Shown here in pieces: positions 24,475 to 34,272 of a stretch of DNA of 38,886 nt. This DNA is from a virus: positions 1 to 38,886 of the IMG/VR virus record IMGVR_UViG_3300013132_000103; one strand, given 5' to 3'. The notes under the pieces were generated by a model, which saw nothing but the letters and a program-made list of their open reading frames with translations, was not told where the DNA came from and searched no databases. Each line of letters starts with the position of its first letter. Within the stretch, counting starts at the first letter, position 1. The position numbers were made by a program, and so were the translations under genes.

Positions 24475-27400
24475 ATTTTATTTTTCTATAAACAGAACTG
24501 CTTAACATTCCGCCTGGTCTTTGCTGTTCAGTGATAATTTTAACAACTTCAGTTTTTATTTTTTCTGAGAGGTCTTTAGCTTCTTTTTCGCTTTTTAATC
24601 CAGCATTTGCTTGATTATTCATCCCATTAGAATAACCAGAAGAGGTAGAAGTTTCTGTCTCAGAAGTATTTCCACTACGATCAATATTAATTGAGATGCT
24701 AATATTATTAGAAATATTACCTTGCATTGTATTAGATGTTTCTGCGGGCAAGCTGGATGGAGAAGACTTATTACTATCGCTTACAAAACCCCCTTCAGCA
24801 AATTTTCTAATTTTACCTGCATTTAAATCATCAAAAAAGCTTTTGCCATATAAATCAACAGTATTTTTTCTCATTACATATTCTCCGCCCATTAACATCG
24901 CAGGGATATCATCTTTACCCGTAGAGCCTCCTTTAGCGAAACCTATTATGCCTCCTTCCGCTCGATTGAACGTTCCATAATTATAATTACCTATTGGCGT
25001 ATTTCCTTTCCTATCGAAAGGAGCATTCCTTCCCCAAAAGGACACACTTGCATTGCTATAATCTCGAGAAGGCGGTACAGATAGTCTAGCGGATGGGGCA
25101 GAAAGCCTTGATGAAGAAGAACTAACTGGGAGTCTAGCAGATGATCCATATGATAAATTTGAAGGTCTAGAGTAAGCAAATGAAGATTTAGATTGTGTAG
25201 ATAAACGAGCGGATGGCGCCGGTAATCTGTTGCTGCTACTTCCACCAAATAAACCGCCAAAAAAATTACCCGCAGATTTAAAAAGCCCCCCAACTCCACC
25301 AGCCATATTTAAAAGACCTGTCCCAGCAATAATTCCAGCGTTTAAAAGCCCACCAAGAATTGCATTTCTTTTTTGTTTATTATAAGCGTCCCTAGCTTGT
25401 TTATTCATTTGGTCTACGCGCGCCCTATTTTCGGCGTTAATTTGATTAATTCTATCTCTTTCCTCTAAATTTTGTCTAATTGTATCAATTGCATTATTTC
25501 TATTATCATAATAAATACCTATTGCTTCCGCCAAATAATCAATTAGTCTATTCCTTTTGTCCTGTATAGTTTTTGATTGAGGATTGTTGGGGTCTGTTCT
25601 TGCAAGGTCTGAGAGGCGGGGATCAAGTATATTAGATCCGCCAGTTGGAAAAAGATCGTCGTTGTAAGTATATATATTTCCTAATTCCGCAGTTAAACCT
25701 CCGCCAAAAGTGTCCCGAAAACTGTTCCAAGTAGAATTTTGATCTGAAAATGATAGATCTTGTTCTTTAATTAAAGTGTTTATCGTCTCTTGAAATTGAC
25801 CAACCATTTCTTTCGTTACAATTCTGCCTTGCGCTTCTTTACCTTTTATGATTAATGGATTTACTTTCGCATTTGCCATCATTTGATCTATTTCTGTATC
25901 TGGCGGATTATAATTCGCATAGCCGCCTTCTGCAAATTGGAGAAATCCTCCCTGATTCAATTTTCTTAAAAATGGCTCACCATATTTGCTTACTGCAGAT
26001 TTTCTTATTACGTATTCTCCTTGAGACAACATGGCGGGGACATCATCTTTAGTTCCAGATCCACCAGAGACCTTGCCTCCTTTAGAAAATCTTTTGACTG
26101 AATTATTTGACACTACTCCGCCTTGAGCAAAACCAAATAGCCCGCCGCCACCGCCTCCCATAGGGTTTTTAAATAACGAAGGAATTCCTCCTATGTTACT
26201 AAATAAACTATTAAATAAAGCGTTTGTTGCCATCTCTTGAGTTAATTGTTGAACTCTTCTGGCGATATTTAAACCCATACTCTGAAATGCATCTTCCACA
26301 GTTCCTGTGCCGTCTATAATAGATTGAAAAGCGTTATTAAATTCCGACTTCATTGTTTTTGCTGTGTCTGTAAATATAGAATTTGCGTCTCTTGCCATGT
26401 CCTGACTAGAATATAGCATTTCATCAGAAAATGCTTCGAATGGATCGGTAGGTTTAAATTTTCCTTCGCGAATTCTTGCTGTTCTCTCTGCTTCCGAAAT
26501 AGCCTTGTATTCTTCCGCGAAGAGACTTCCTTCTTTAACTCGAGCGATAGCAACTAATTTTTCTACAAGTTGAGGCGCTACGCGATTTAAAGCTTCTAAG
26601 TTATCCTTGTATTCTTCTTCAAGATTTCTTAATTGATTTTCAATAGCGATTCTTGCTTGTTGTTGGCCATTTACGGTATATAAACTTTGATTAACTTTGT
26701 CATAACTTTGTATTAAGATTTGAGAAGAATCTTGAATAGTTTTGTTTCTAGCTCTATAATTCGAGATGTCTCTTGTTGTAATTTGTCCCGAGTCAATTTT
26801 TGCCAACATTTTTTCTTGCTCAACAATGGCTTGGTTTATTAATTTTTGTTTTGTTGCAGGATCAAAAATGCCCTGATTTATTGAGCTAATTGTTTCTGCT
26901 CCAGTAGTTCTTACTATATTTTGATAATCAACTTTACCAATTTTACCCATTTCATTCAGATCTAATCCGCTGAATCTATTGTTTAATATATCTAATCTTG
27001 AGGCTTCTAATAACTTTGCATTTAAATCTTCCCTAAAACCCTTGCCACTGGCTGCATCGGCAAATGCAATGAGCTTTATTTTTGCAGACTCCGTGGCTCT
27101 AGCCAAGCCATCAATATCATCTTTAAATTCTTTTCTTAATTTTGCTTCAATTTCAATATATTTATTCAAAGCATTTTCTCTTTCGGCTCGATTGGAAATG
27201 GTCCTTGCTAATTCTGTTAAGTTATTACTTGTTAAAGATGAAGAAATCGCAGTCCTTTCCGCTTCAGTTGTTATCTTTGCCAACGCAAGCTCAAGCGGAA
27301 CCCCAGCTTTTGTCATATCTTCTAACTGAGATACAAAATCTTTTTGAAATTTTTCTACTTCTGCTTTTCTTTTTGTTTCATCTACCGTGCCGCTAAGTAT

Positions 27401-30400
27401 TTTGCCGATTGTATCTTGAACGGTCTTTCCTAAGACTTTATCTATTCCTGTATCTTTATAAGACAAATCATTAAATAACTCTTCAAATTTTGAATTTTTT
27501 AAGAAATCTAAAGTTGCGCTTTTTCTTTCGCCAGCTATAATCTGACCTTCTGGGGTTTCATCTCCTATTCTTTTTTGAAATAAATCTTGCAAAGACCTAG
27601 ATAAAGAAGAGAAGCTAAATTTTACGACATTATTTACAATTTGAGCTAATTTTTCTCCTTCAACACCAAGGTCTCTTAATCTTTCTACTAAAATAGCCAT
27701 TTTTTGCTGAGGATCGCCTGGAATATTTAATACTTTTGAAATTGTTTCGTTTATATCTTTAGCTTCTGCTTGACTAATTTCGCTATTTTTGGCTAAGTCA
27801 GTTACAAAAGTAGTTAATGTATCGCTAAATCTTTTGAAATTTTCTTGAGCTTTTTCTCTAGCTAATACTTCAATCGCTATAGATTTCTGATAGTCTTCGC
27901 TTAAACCTGTAATTCTAGATATTTGTCCGCCCATTAGTTCGGATCTTGACTTAAGAACAGCTTTTAAATTTTGACTCGCCTGTTCTTGCTCTTTAGATAA
28001 AGTTGCCAAAGGGGGAACAGAAGGACTCAATCCTGGCAAAATCTGGCCGGCAGATCTTGCTGTGTCGGTGGCAATACGATCCTCTAAATCTTTAAGCTCT
28101 TTTACCTTTTTACCTATTTCTTCATCTGTAAAAGGTATTGGGGGTGGCTGAGTAGATCTTTGATTTTTTCTTTCTAAGTCCATGCTGTTATCAAAACCAA
28201 ACATATCTGGGGCTTTATAGTTATCAAAGCTAAAAGAACCCTCTATGCTTTTTCCAAATTCATCTACAGATTTTTGCGCATATTCTGTTACTCTTGCAAA
28301 ACTGTCGGCAGTTAGTACATACTTATTTAAAGAGCTCATTACATTTTCATTTTTATATATTAAATCTGCGAAAGTTTCTCCTGATCTTGTTCGAAGATTT
28401 CCAAGAGCTACAATATTTTCTTCAAAAGTTTCTGTTGTTAATTTTGATTCTTTTTCTGCGTTTCTGATTGCTTGATTGAAATCTGCAATTCCTTTCGCAG
28501 AATCTTTTGCTATAGAAGCTCTGCCAAAAGCCTCTTTTAAAAGATCTTCATCCCCAGAACTCAAAGCGGTTTTTATTTGCTCTCTTTGTCTAGGAGAACT
28601 TGCGTTATAAACTTTTGCTAAAGCCGCCGCTTCATTTTTTCTTAATCTTCTTATTTCTTCTGGAGAAGCTCTAATCTCTCCAGATTCAATAGCTTGTAGC
28701 TGGCCTCTTGTAGACAAAAATAATTGTACATCCTCACTAAATCTAGCTAATTCATTTGCCGCCAAGCTTGCTTTTTTAGCAAATTCTTCCGTCCTATCAT
28801 TAACGATGCCCAAAGCTTTTTTAAGTCCGACTAAAACTCCAATAACCCCACCAATTGCTGCGCCCATTGGACCGAATAAAGCCCCTGCCCCAGCAAAACT
28901 TGCAGCCGTTCCAAGTCCTTCTGCTGCGGCCTGTACATTTTTATTATTTGGAGCTGCTTGGGCAAGTGTTTGGGCTATAATTGGGACGCCTATACTAGCC
29001 CCAATTCCAATATTTTGATATCTCTGGACGTTTCTAGCTCTTGCTTCTTGCGCTCTTCCTAGTGCCGCGTTTGCAGTTTGTCCTCTTTCTCCTGGTTTAT
29101 TTGCCAATGCCTGAAGTTCTTTCGTGCCAGTACCAAATATTCCGCTAGCAGTTCTTTCAAGTTGAACGACTTTTGCATTAAATGCCGATGTGGTTTTTCC
29201 GACATTCTTTAAACTCATAGACATATTTTCAACGCTAGTATTCGATAATCCATATTTTCTAGCTAGTTCAAAAACATGTTCATTAGCTTTACGTAAAGAA
29301 ATTTTTTGATCTCTTAATGTCTCTGCAATTTGCCGAAACTCGGATTCTGCTTGTTTAATAAACGGACCAGCAAAGACGCCCGAATATTTTACTTGTGCAG
29401 CCTGTTCGGGGCCCATGCTTGTTATAGGCCCTAAGTCTGGTGCTAAAAATTTTGCTAAATTAGGTATAAAACCTTGAGACATCGTGCCCTGAGCAATTTT
29501 AGAATTTTTAATAGCATTTTTCATTCCTTCTGGATGATCGCGCATAACTGCTCCAAAATTTGGTTGAGTTTTTTGATCTCTCACATAAAAACCAATCCCA
29601 TCTTTATAGTCGAGAACAGGTTTTCCGCCTAAAGCTTTCTCTGTATCCATTGCTTTTTTTAATGGAGAAAAATTAGGAATAAATCCTTTATATTTAGTTT
29701 TTGTTTTTTTAGCTTTCGTTTTACCTTCTTTAGTTGCAATTTTATCCGCAAAACTATCTAAATTTGAATCTGATAAACTATTTTTAAAATCTCCAGCTGT
29801 AAAGTCTTTTAGTGGGCCAGCAGATTTAAATCTTTTTGAAATAGCTAGTAATTCTCCCTTATCCAAATCAAAATTAGATATCTCGCTAGTTGTTACTCTT
29901 TTAATAGCAGCTTTAACAGAAGCTTCAAATACTTGCCCTGTAGCAGCTTCAACAGCGCTTCTACTAAGATTTGATTTAACATATTGTTCAAATATTTTTT
30001 GATCTACTAATTGAGGGCGTGTACTAACTTGGCTTATATAATCTTTTGCATTTTGAACTAATGAATTAGATATGTTATTATACAATTCGTCTGGTACTTT
30101 TTTCCCACCGCCAGGAAATGGAAAGGCTGGAAATTTATAAGAGTCCCCAGCTTTGCTTGTTCCACCAACATAGAATGGTGATCCACCACCTGCAGCATCA
30201 GGATAAACATAAACTAATTTACTTCTAATTTTTGCTGCCTCTTTTTCTCCTCTTCGTTTGCCTGTTACTAATTCTTTTTCTCTTAATTGCTTTACAATAA
30301 GCGCTTTTTTATTACTTTTTACTAATATTTGTCCTCCAGCTCTAACTAAAGTTTTATCACTATAAAGAGAAGCGTTTGAAGCAAGACCTGCTCTTTCATA

Positions 30401-32392
30401 AAGTTCGCCTCCAAGAACTTCGTAACCCTGTCTTAGATATTTTCTAAACATCATTTGTTCTCTAATAGAGTTCATTGGAAGCTCAGATCTAATAGCGGCA
30501 AGATTAAAATTAGGTATAAACCCTTGGCTTGCATAAGGGTCAAAACTATTTTGTGCTATAAAGTTTTTTCTATATTCTTTTCCAGCTTTACTATTTTTAG
30601 GAGGAATAATCGCTGGTTGCGACATTCCAGGAAATTTTTTAACCTTTTCTGCAGAGTTATATATTACTCTGCCTTCTCCAGAAATATTCATTTCTTTTAT
30701 TTTACCTGGTTCGTAACCTCCAGATAAAGCGCCATATACTTCAGACATTACAAAATTAGGAATAAAACCCTGGCTTTTTGTTTTTGTGGTAATTTGACCC
30801 TTAGAAACGCTTACTCCTTTAGATATTAGGCCGCCGCTAATAGAATTAGATAAAGCTGCCGCTTGAGTTCGTAAAACATTCTGCTCTTTTAATATGCCTA
30901 AAATTCGTCTTTCTACATCTAATACAGAAATTTGTTTTGCATTTATAGCAGCAAGAATCTCTGGCTCTTTCAAGAGCACTTCATTTATTTTAGATTGAAG
31001 TTGAGCTCTAACGGTGGCCTGTTGATTTATACCTAGTAGCGCTTTAGCTCCAGACGCAGCAAATTTAGTTAAGTCTAAGAGTAATTTACCAATTACTGCA
31101 GTTATAAGTACTATACCAGGACCCGATATAAAAGTGCTCAAGCCCTTTAGTATTCCTTCTCCTAACTTTGCTCCAAAACTTTCAGAATCTTGGCTGTTAA
31201 TTACTTCTAAAAGTTTATTTATATTTTTAAGACTTCCTTCGATTGCAGGTTGGAGTGCCCCGCCGCCAATTGTTGCGCCAAGTTGAGTTATATTTTGCAA
31301 AGTCGAATTAAAGAGGGCAGAGAGGGTTTGATTAAGAGCCTCATTTCTTTTAATGGCTTCGTCTGTTGATGTAGCTGAGGTTTGTAAAGCTCTATCGTAG
31401 ATAGAATATTCTTTGCCTAAATCGGCTAACGCAGCTTTCAATACGTTAATTTGGAAGACTCCACCGACGAGTTCGGCGATTTGGGACCTTTGGGCGTCTC
31501 CTAAAGAATCAAAAGTTCCTCCAAGCTGTTTTAATATATAAATTGCAGGTAAAGTATTTCCTTCTAGATCTCTTACATTTAAGCCTAATGCTTGCAATTG
31601 GTCTAAAACATCTGTTCTTTGAATTCTCGTAAATATTGTTTTTAAAGAATTACCTATTACCGCACCGCCTCTTGCGGTTGTTTGTTGTACGCTTGTTACA
31701 ATTGCAAGTAATTCGTCAAAATTTACTCCTACATCTTGGGCAGAACTACCCACCCGTTGCAAAGCGTTTGCTAAATCAGCAGAACTTACAGCAAAAGCGG
31801 CATCGACATTTGCTAATTTGTTAATGATAGTAGTAGAATCTAAAGCTGTTTTATTAAAACTATTTATTGTAGCGGTTAAGGCTTCTACCGCGCTAACTGC
31901 ATCTAATCCACTAAGTCTAGTTAATATTAATGCATCACTAGCTCGTTTCAATGTCTCTTCCACCCCTAAACCTTGACGAGCGAGTTCTGTTGCTGCGCCA
32001 GCTACAGTTTGAAAAGATTGTCCCGTATTTTTAGCAATATCAAATAATCTTTGACCAAATTTTACAAGCCCTTCAGAACTCGTATCTAATATAACATTAA
32101 TATCAGTTAAAGATTTTTGTACACTTATAGTCGTTTTAATTAAATCTGTAAAAGCTTTTTCTACTGTATAAATAAGCCCTGCGCTTGCTCCGAATGCAAT
32201 AACGCGCGCATTTGAAGCATCTAGCGATTTTTGAAACTCATTTGCTGCCCCAGTGATTCTACCCAATGGCTGTGCAAACGCTCTTTCATTAAAACCTTTA
32301 AATCTAAAATCCTTAGATAAAGCGTTTTGAATATCCCTTTCAAGTTGGCGCGTATCTGCACCTACAGAGATTGTGCCCGCTGTTCTAGCCAT
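24473..32392 (-). CDS. Tail tape measure protein
   Basis: 2639 residues, minus strand. Residues about 35-380 match the TP901-type tape measure core (FGASAGLIYTVEKAF, TSSEGLVKFGQRLFDIAKNTGQ in part, GQSFQTVAGAATELARQGLG, VDAAFAVSSADLANAL). Hydrophobic stretches lie near residues 415-440 and 1126-1195, the latter Gly/Ala-rich. Long helical, Glu/Lys-rich regions fill residues 1200-2050. GFIPNF-type motifs occur near residues 540, 621, 901 and 972. Two C-terminal repeats of the form GG...G..DD(V/I)PAML..GEYV.RK lie near 2090-2140 and 2480-2540, on either side of a Ser/Arg-rich SARL repeat zone. At about 1.5 angstrom per residue the tail would be near 400 nm. The ATG has a strong AAGGAG site and a GTGTAAT box 26 nt upstream. 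Confidence 0.93.
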   Translation of the reverse strand: MARTAGTISVGADTRQLERDIQNALSKDFRFKGFNERAFAQPLGRITGAANEFQKSLDASNARVIAFGASAGLIYTVEKAFTDLIKTTISVQKSLTDINVILDTSSEGLVKFGQRLFDIAKNTGQSFQTVAGAATELARQGLGVEETLKRASDALILTRLSGLDAVSAVEALTATINSFNKTALDSTTIINKLANVDAAFAVSSADLANALQRVGSSAQDVGVNFDELLAIVTSVQQTTARGGAVIGNSLKTIFTRIQRTDVLDQLQALGLNVRDLEGNTLPAIYILKQLGGTFDSLGDAQRSQIAELVGGVFQINVLKAALADLGKEYSIYDRALQTSATSTDEAIKRNEALNQTLSALFNSTLQNITQLGATIGGGALQPAIEGSLKNINKLLEVINSQDSESFGAKLGEGILKGLSTFISGPGIVLITAVIGKLLLDLTKFAASGAKALLGINQQATVRAQLQSKINEVLLKEPEILAAINAKQISVLDVERRILGILKEQNVLRTQAAALSNSISGGLISKGVSVSKGQITTKTKSQGFIPNFVMSEVYGALSGGYEPGKIKEMNISGEGRVIYNSAEKVKKFPGMSQPAIIPPKNSKAGKEYRKNFIAQNSFDPYASQGFIPNFNLAAIRSELPMNSIREQMMFRKYLRQGYEVLGGELYERAGLASNASLYSDKTLVRAGGQILVKSNKKALIVKQLREKELVTGKRRGEKEAAKIRSKLVYVYPDAAGGGSPFYVGGTSKAGDSYKFPAFPFPGGGKKVPDELYNNISNSLVQNAKDYISQVSTRPQLVDQKIFEQYVKSNLSRSAVEAATGQVFEASVKAAIKRVTTSEISNFDLDKGELLAISKRFKSAGPLKDFTAGDFKNSLSDSNLDSFADKIATKEGKTKAKKTKTKYKGFIPNFSPLKKAMDTEKALGGKPVLDYKDGIGFYVRDQKTQPNFGAVMRDHPEGMKNAIKNSKIAQGTMSQGFIPNLAKFLAPDLGPITSMGPEQAAQVKYSGVFAGPFIKQAESEFRQIAETLRDQKISLRKANEHVFELARKYGLSNTSVENMSMSLKNVGKTTSAFNAKVVQLERTASGIFGTGTKELQALANKPGERGQTANAALGRAQEARARNVQRYQNIGIGASIGVPIIAQTLAQAAPNNKNVQAAAEGLGTAASFAGAGALFGPMGAAIGGVIGVLVGLKKALGIVNDRTEEFAKKASLAANELARFSEDVQLFLSTRGQLQAIESGEIRASPEEIRRLRKNEAAALAKVYNASSPRQREQIKTALSSGDEDLLKEAFGRASIAKDSAKGIADFNQAIRNAEKESKLTTETFEENIVALGNLRTRSGETFADLIYKNENVMSSLNKYVLTADSFARVTEYAQKSVDEFGKSIEGSFSFDNYKAPDMFGFDNSMDLERKNQRSTQPPPIPFTDEEIGKKVKELKDLEDRIATDTARSAGQILPGLSPSVPPLATLSKEQEQASQNLKAVLKSRSELMGGQISRITGLSEDYQKSIAIEVLAREKAQENFKRFSDTLTTFVTDLAKNSEISQAEAKDINETISKVLNIPGDPQQKMAILVERLRDLGVEGEKLAQIVNNVVKFSFSSLSRSLQDLFQKRIGDETPEGQIIAGERKSATLDFLKNSKFEELFNDLSYKDTGIDKVLGKTVQDTIGKILSGTVDETKRKAEVEKFQKDFVSQLEDMTKAGVPLELALAKITTEAERTAISSSLTSNNLTELARTISNRAERENALNKYIEIEAKLRKEFKDDIDGLARATESAKIKLIAFADAASGKGFREDLNAKLLEASRLDILNNRFSGLDLNEMGKIGKVDYQNIVRTTGAETISSINQGIFDPATKQKLINQAIVEQEKMLAKIDSGQITTRDISNYRARNKTIQDSSQILIQSYDKVNQSLYTVNGQQQARIAIENQLRNLEEEYKDNLEALNRVAPQLVEKLVAIARVKEGSLFAEEYKAISEAERTARIREGKFKPTDPFEAFSDEMLYSSQDMARDANSIFTDTAKTMKSEFNNAFQSIIDGTGTVEDAFQSMGLNIARRVQQLTQEMATNALFNSLFSNIGGIPSLFKNPMGGGGGGLFGFAQGGVVSNNSVKRFSKGGKVSGGSGTKDDVPAMLSQGEYVIRKSAVSKYGEPFLRKLNQGGFLQFAEGGYANYNPPDTEIDQMMANAKVNPLIIKGKEAQGRIVTKEMVGQFQETINTLIKEQDLSFSDQNSTWNSFRDTFGGGLTAELGNIYTYNDDLFPTGGSNILDPRLSDLARTDPNNPQSKTIQDKRNRLIDYLAEAIGIYYDNRNNAIDTIRQNLEERDRINQINAENRARVDQMNKQARDAYNKQKRNAILGGLLNAGIIAGTGLLNMAGGVGGLFKSAGNFFGGLFGGSSSNRLPAPSARLSTQSKSSFAYSRPSNLSYGSSARLPVSSSSSRLSAPSARLSVPPSRDYSNASVSFWGRNAPFDRKGNTPIGNYNYGTFNRAEGGIIGFAKGGSTGKDDIPAMLMGGEYVMRKNTVDLYGKSFFDDLNAGKIRKFAEGGFVSDSNKSSPSSLPAETSNTMQGNISNNISISINIDRSGNTSETETSTSSGYSNGMNNQANAGLKSEKEAKDLSEKIKTEVVKIITEQQRPGGMLSSSVYRKIK

Positions 32393-32408
32393 GACTAATC
32401 CTTACTCC

Positions 32409-32439
32409 TTATATAAATATTACACAAATATTTATATAA
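32409..32439. repeat. 13-bp perfect inverted repeat over the tape measure promoter
   Basis: Arms TTATATAAATATT (32409-32421) and AATATTTATATAA (32427-32439) with a 5-nt centre ACACA. The centre is part of the minus-strand GTGTAAT box, so the symmetry covers the core promoter. Candidate operator or activator site; AT-rich chance is possible. Confidence 0.6.
32419..32425 (-). promoter_or_regulatory. Late promoter box GTGTAAT for the tape measure gene
   Basis: GTGTAAT on the minus strand, 26 nt before the ATG at 32392, with AAGGAG and a second AAGGA in between. The spacing is identical to that of the M operon box. The tape measure thus has its own promoter in addition to any read-through from upstream genes. 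Confidence 0.62.
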
Positions 32440-32463
32440 TATAAGTCCTAAAATATAATAGGA

Positions 32464-33465
32464 TTAGTTCCCGTGAAGTTTAATTAAGTCTTCCATGCTT
32501 AATTTCCCACCGCTTTTATCTGCAATTTGATCTAAGGATAATACATTTTCATCGGCGCCAATTTTAGCCAAATCTTCCTTTTTCGCCCCTACGATAGAAG
32601 TAGCAACCATGCCATCCTTCTTTTTTATATTGCTTTTTTCTATCATTTCCTCTGCATTTTTACTTGACTCCAACCATTCTATTAATTTATCTGGATCTTG
32701 ATAATAGGTATTGGGCGGCGAATGTTTTGAGTTAGAAACGATATCCTTGAAATACTTTGCGAAGCCAAATATTTCCATTTGATAAAAGCTTAACTCGACA
32801 ATGGGTCTCCCATATAAAAAATATGGATTATCATTACTAATATTAAATAAATTTAAATAAAAAGAAGATAAAGCGATTCTCTTAAGCCTTTTTTGATGAA
32901 ATTTTTCATTGATCTCATTGTAAATTATAATTAATCTTGAAATATCAATATTTTCAAGGTCTTCAAATTGCTCTATAGAAAAGAAGCGGTCTTTTAAATA
33001 CTCATCTTTAAATATTGAAATAAACATATAGTATTCATTAATCTTTTTGTTCGCATAGTCTTCGACTGTAAACCCAATGAGCTCTTTTAATTCTATTTGT
33101 AAAGAAGACAAATCATCCTCATATTTTTCAATTTCTTTATTAATATATTCTATGTCTGTTTTTTTGAATAATTTAGATTTTGTATTCTTAAGGCCATGAA
33201 GCATCTCTTGTATTTTTTTAATCTTTTCATCTCTTTCTTTTGACCATAAGTTTTCTTGAATTAAATATTCTTTTTTTTCCTCTTTTGTTGGCAATCCTCG
33301 TTCTTTTGCCTTAGACTCAAAATCAATTTTTTTATAATCTATATTCCCAGAATCAATAACATTATTATGTTTTATATATAAAAATTCAGAATTGTATTTA
33401 GCTTTAGAAAAACCTTTTAATATGTCAATAAAAGCTAGTTTTAACTGCTCTTGAGAGTTGTCCAA
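32464..33465 (-). CDS. Hypothetical protein in the tail assembly chaperone position (T-like slot)
   Basis: 333 residues from a TTG start at 33465; the next Met is at residue 88, so no ATG start fits. The protein is largely helical and highly charged, with a predicted coiled-coil around residues 60-130 (KERGLPTKEEKKEYLIQ, then KIKKIQEMLHGLK and KEIEKYEDDLSSLQIELKEL). The C-terminal end is Lys/Asp-rich. It lies directly upstream of the tape measure gene, where lambda has G/GT. It is in the same frame as the preceding gene, separated only by TAA-ATT-ACT, so re-initiation or stop read-through could link them. A chaperone role is inferred from position only. Confidence 0.7.
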   Translation of the reverse strand: MDNSQEQLKLAFIDILKGFSKAKYNSEFLYIKHNNVIDSGNIDYKKIDFESKAKERGLPTKEEKKEYLIQENLWSKERDEKIKKIQEMLHGLKNTKSKLFKKTDIEYINKEIEKYEDDLSSLQIELKELIGFTVEDYANKKINEYYMFISIFKDEYLKDRFFSIEQFEDLENIDISRLIIIYNEINEKFHQKRLKRIALSSFYLNLFNISNDNPYFLYGRPIVELSFYQMEIFGFAKYFKDIVSNSKHSPPNTYYQDPDKLIEWLESSKNAEEMIEKSNIKKKDGMVATSIVGAKKEDLAKIGADENVLSLDQIADKSGGKLSMEDLIKLHGN

Positions 33466-33471
33466 AGTAAT

Positions 33472-34272
33472 TTACTCTACTTTCTGCGCTTCCTCGGTTT
33501 TCTCCTCTTTTTTATCTTCCTCTATTGCTTCAGAAGAAATCATATTTAAAAGTTTTTCAAATTCTTCTTGGCTTGAAGCGCGGCCGGTATACCAAAAGCT
33601 TATTAAATAGATGAATTTAGCTAATGCCTTTTTTTCCCAAGAGTCTTCTTTACCTTCTTCTATAAAGTCATAAGAATCAAGTTTCTCTTCAAAAGTTTTT
33701 CCATTAAAAATATCTACATAAATTGAATCTTTATTTTGAACTAACGATAAAATAAGAACCCACCACATAATAGTTTTATTCCTAGCTCTATTTTCTGCAG
33801 TTTGATCAAATAAGCTAGCTTGAGCAAACTCATAGTCTTGAAGTTTCTCTTTGGTAGAAGAGATCCCATTTATTAACTCTCTATACTCCCTTTTTTCTTC
33901 CTCGGATCGCTTAGCTTCATCTTTTAAAGATGCTTTTTGAAATTTATGTTGTAAGTCAAATAATGCAACGTAAAGTTTTGTGTATTCTTCCTTATCCGTT
34001 TCACTGAATATGCCCCCATCATTGCTAAATCTTTTAGCAAGTAACGCTCGGGTTAATAGACCAGCTTTAATGCCTTCCGACAATTTAACTCCATAAAATA
34101 ACTCTGCTTCGTCAAATAACCCTCTAGTTGGCTTTCTAATAGCTAGCTTGACGGGGATAATTTTTTTTACTTTTTTTGTAGTTTTAACTTCTTCGCCTTT
34201 TTCATTTTTTGAAACATCTACTTCGTCTACCTCTTCTTCTTTATCAATTGTAAATTCAAACATTATTTTCAT
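33472..34272 (-). CDS. Hypothetical protein in the tail assembly chaperone position (G-like slot)
   Basis: 266 residues; the ATG has GGAG 7 nt upstream and overlaps the previous stop. After an acidic N-terminus, VKLAIRKPTRGLFDEAELFYGVKLSEGIKAGLLTRALLAKRF (read in parts) is a helical block like those in tail chaperones and tube-interacting proteins. Further helical, charged segments follow, and the last 20 residues are strongly acidic (EDKKEEKTEEAQKVE). It lies between the tube and tape measure genes, as lambda G does. No slippery heptamer in the right register was found near its end; instead the next gene continues in the same frame after one TAA. Confidence 0.7.
   Translation of the reverse strand: MKIMFEFTIDKEEEVDEVDVSKNEKGEEVKTTKKVKKIIPVKLAIRKPTRGLFDEAELFYGVKLSEGIKAGLLTRALLAKRFSNDGGIFSETDKEEYTKLYVALFDLQHKFQKASLKDEAKRSEEEKREYRELINGISSTKEKLQDYEFAQASLFDQTAENRARNKTIMWWVLILSLVQNKDSIYVDIFNGKTFEEKLDSYDFIEEGKEDSWEKKALAKFIYLISFWYTGRASSQEEFEKLLNMISSEAIEEDKKEEKTEEAQKVE

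Noticed and set aside
24991-25299. Separate minus-strand coding region of 102 codons inside the tape measure
   Set aside because: It is an alternative frame over the Ser/Arg repeat zone; composition follows the repeat and no ribosome site precedes it.
28806-29018. Plus-strand Pro/Ala-rich open frame
   Set aside because: It is the complement of the Gly/Ala-rich hydrophobic part of the tape measure, a known source of false frames.
33480-33530. Minus-one slippery site at the end of the G-slot gene
   Set aside because: The A-rich stretch is in the wrong register for an X-XXY-YYZ heptamer, and the next gene is in the same frame, so a frameshift would not join them.
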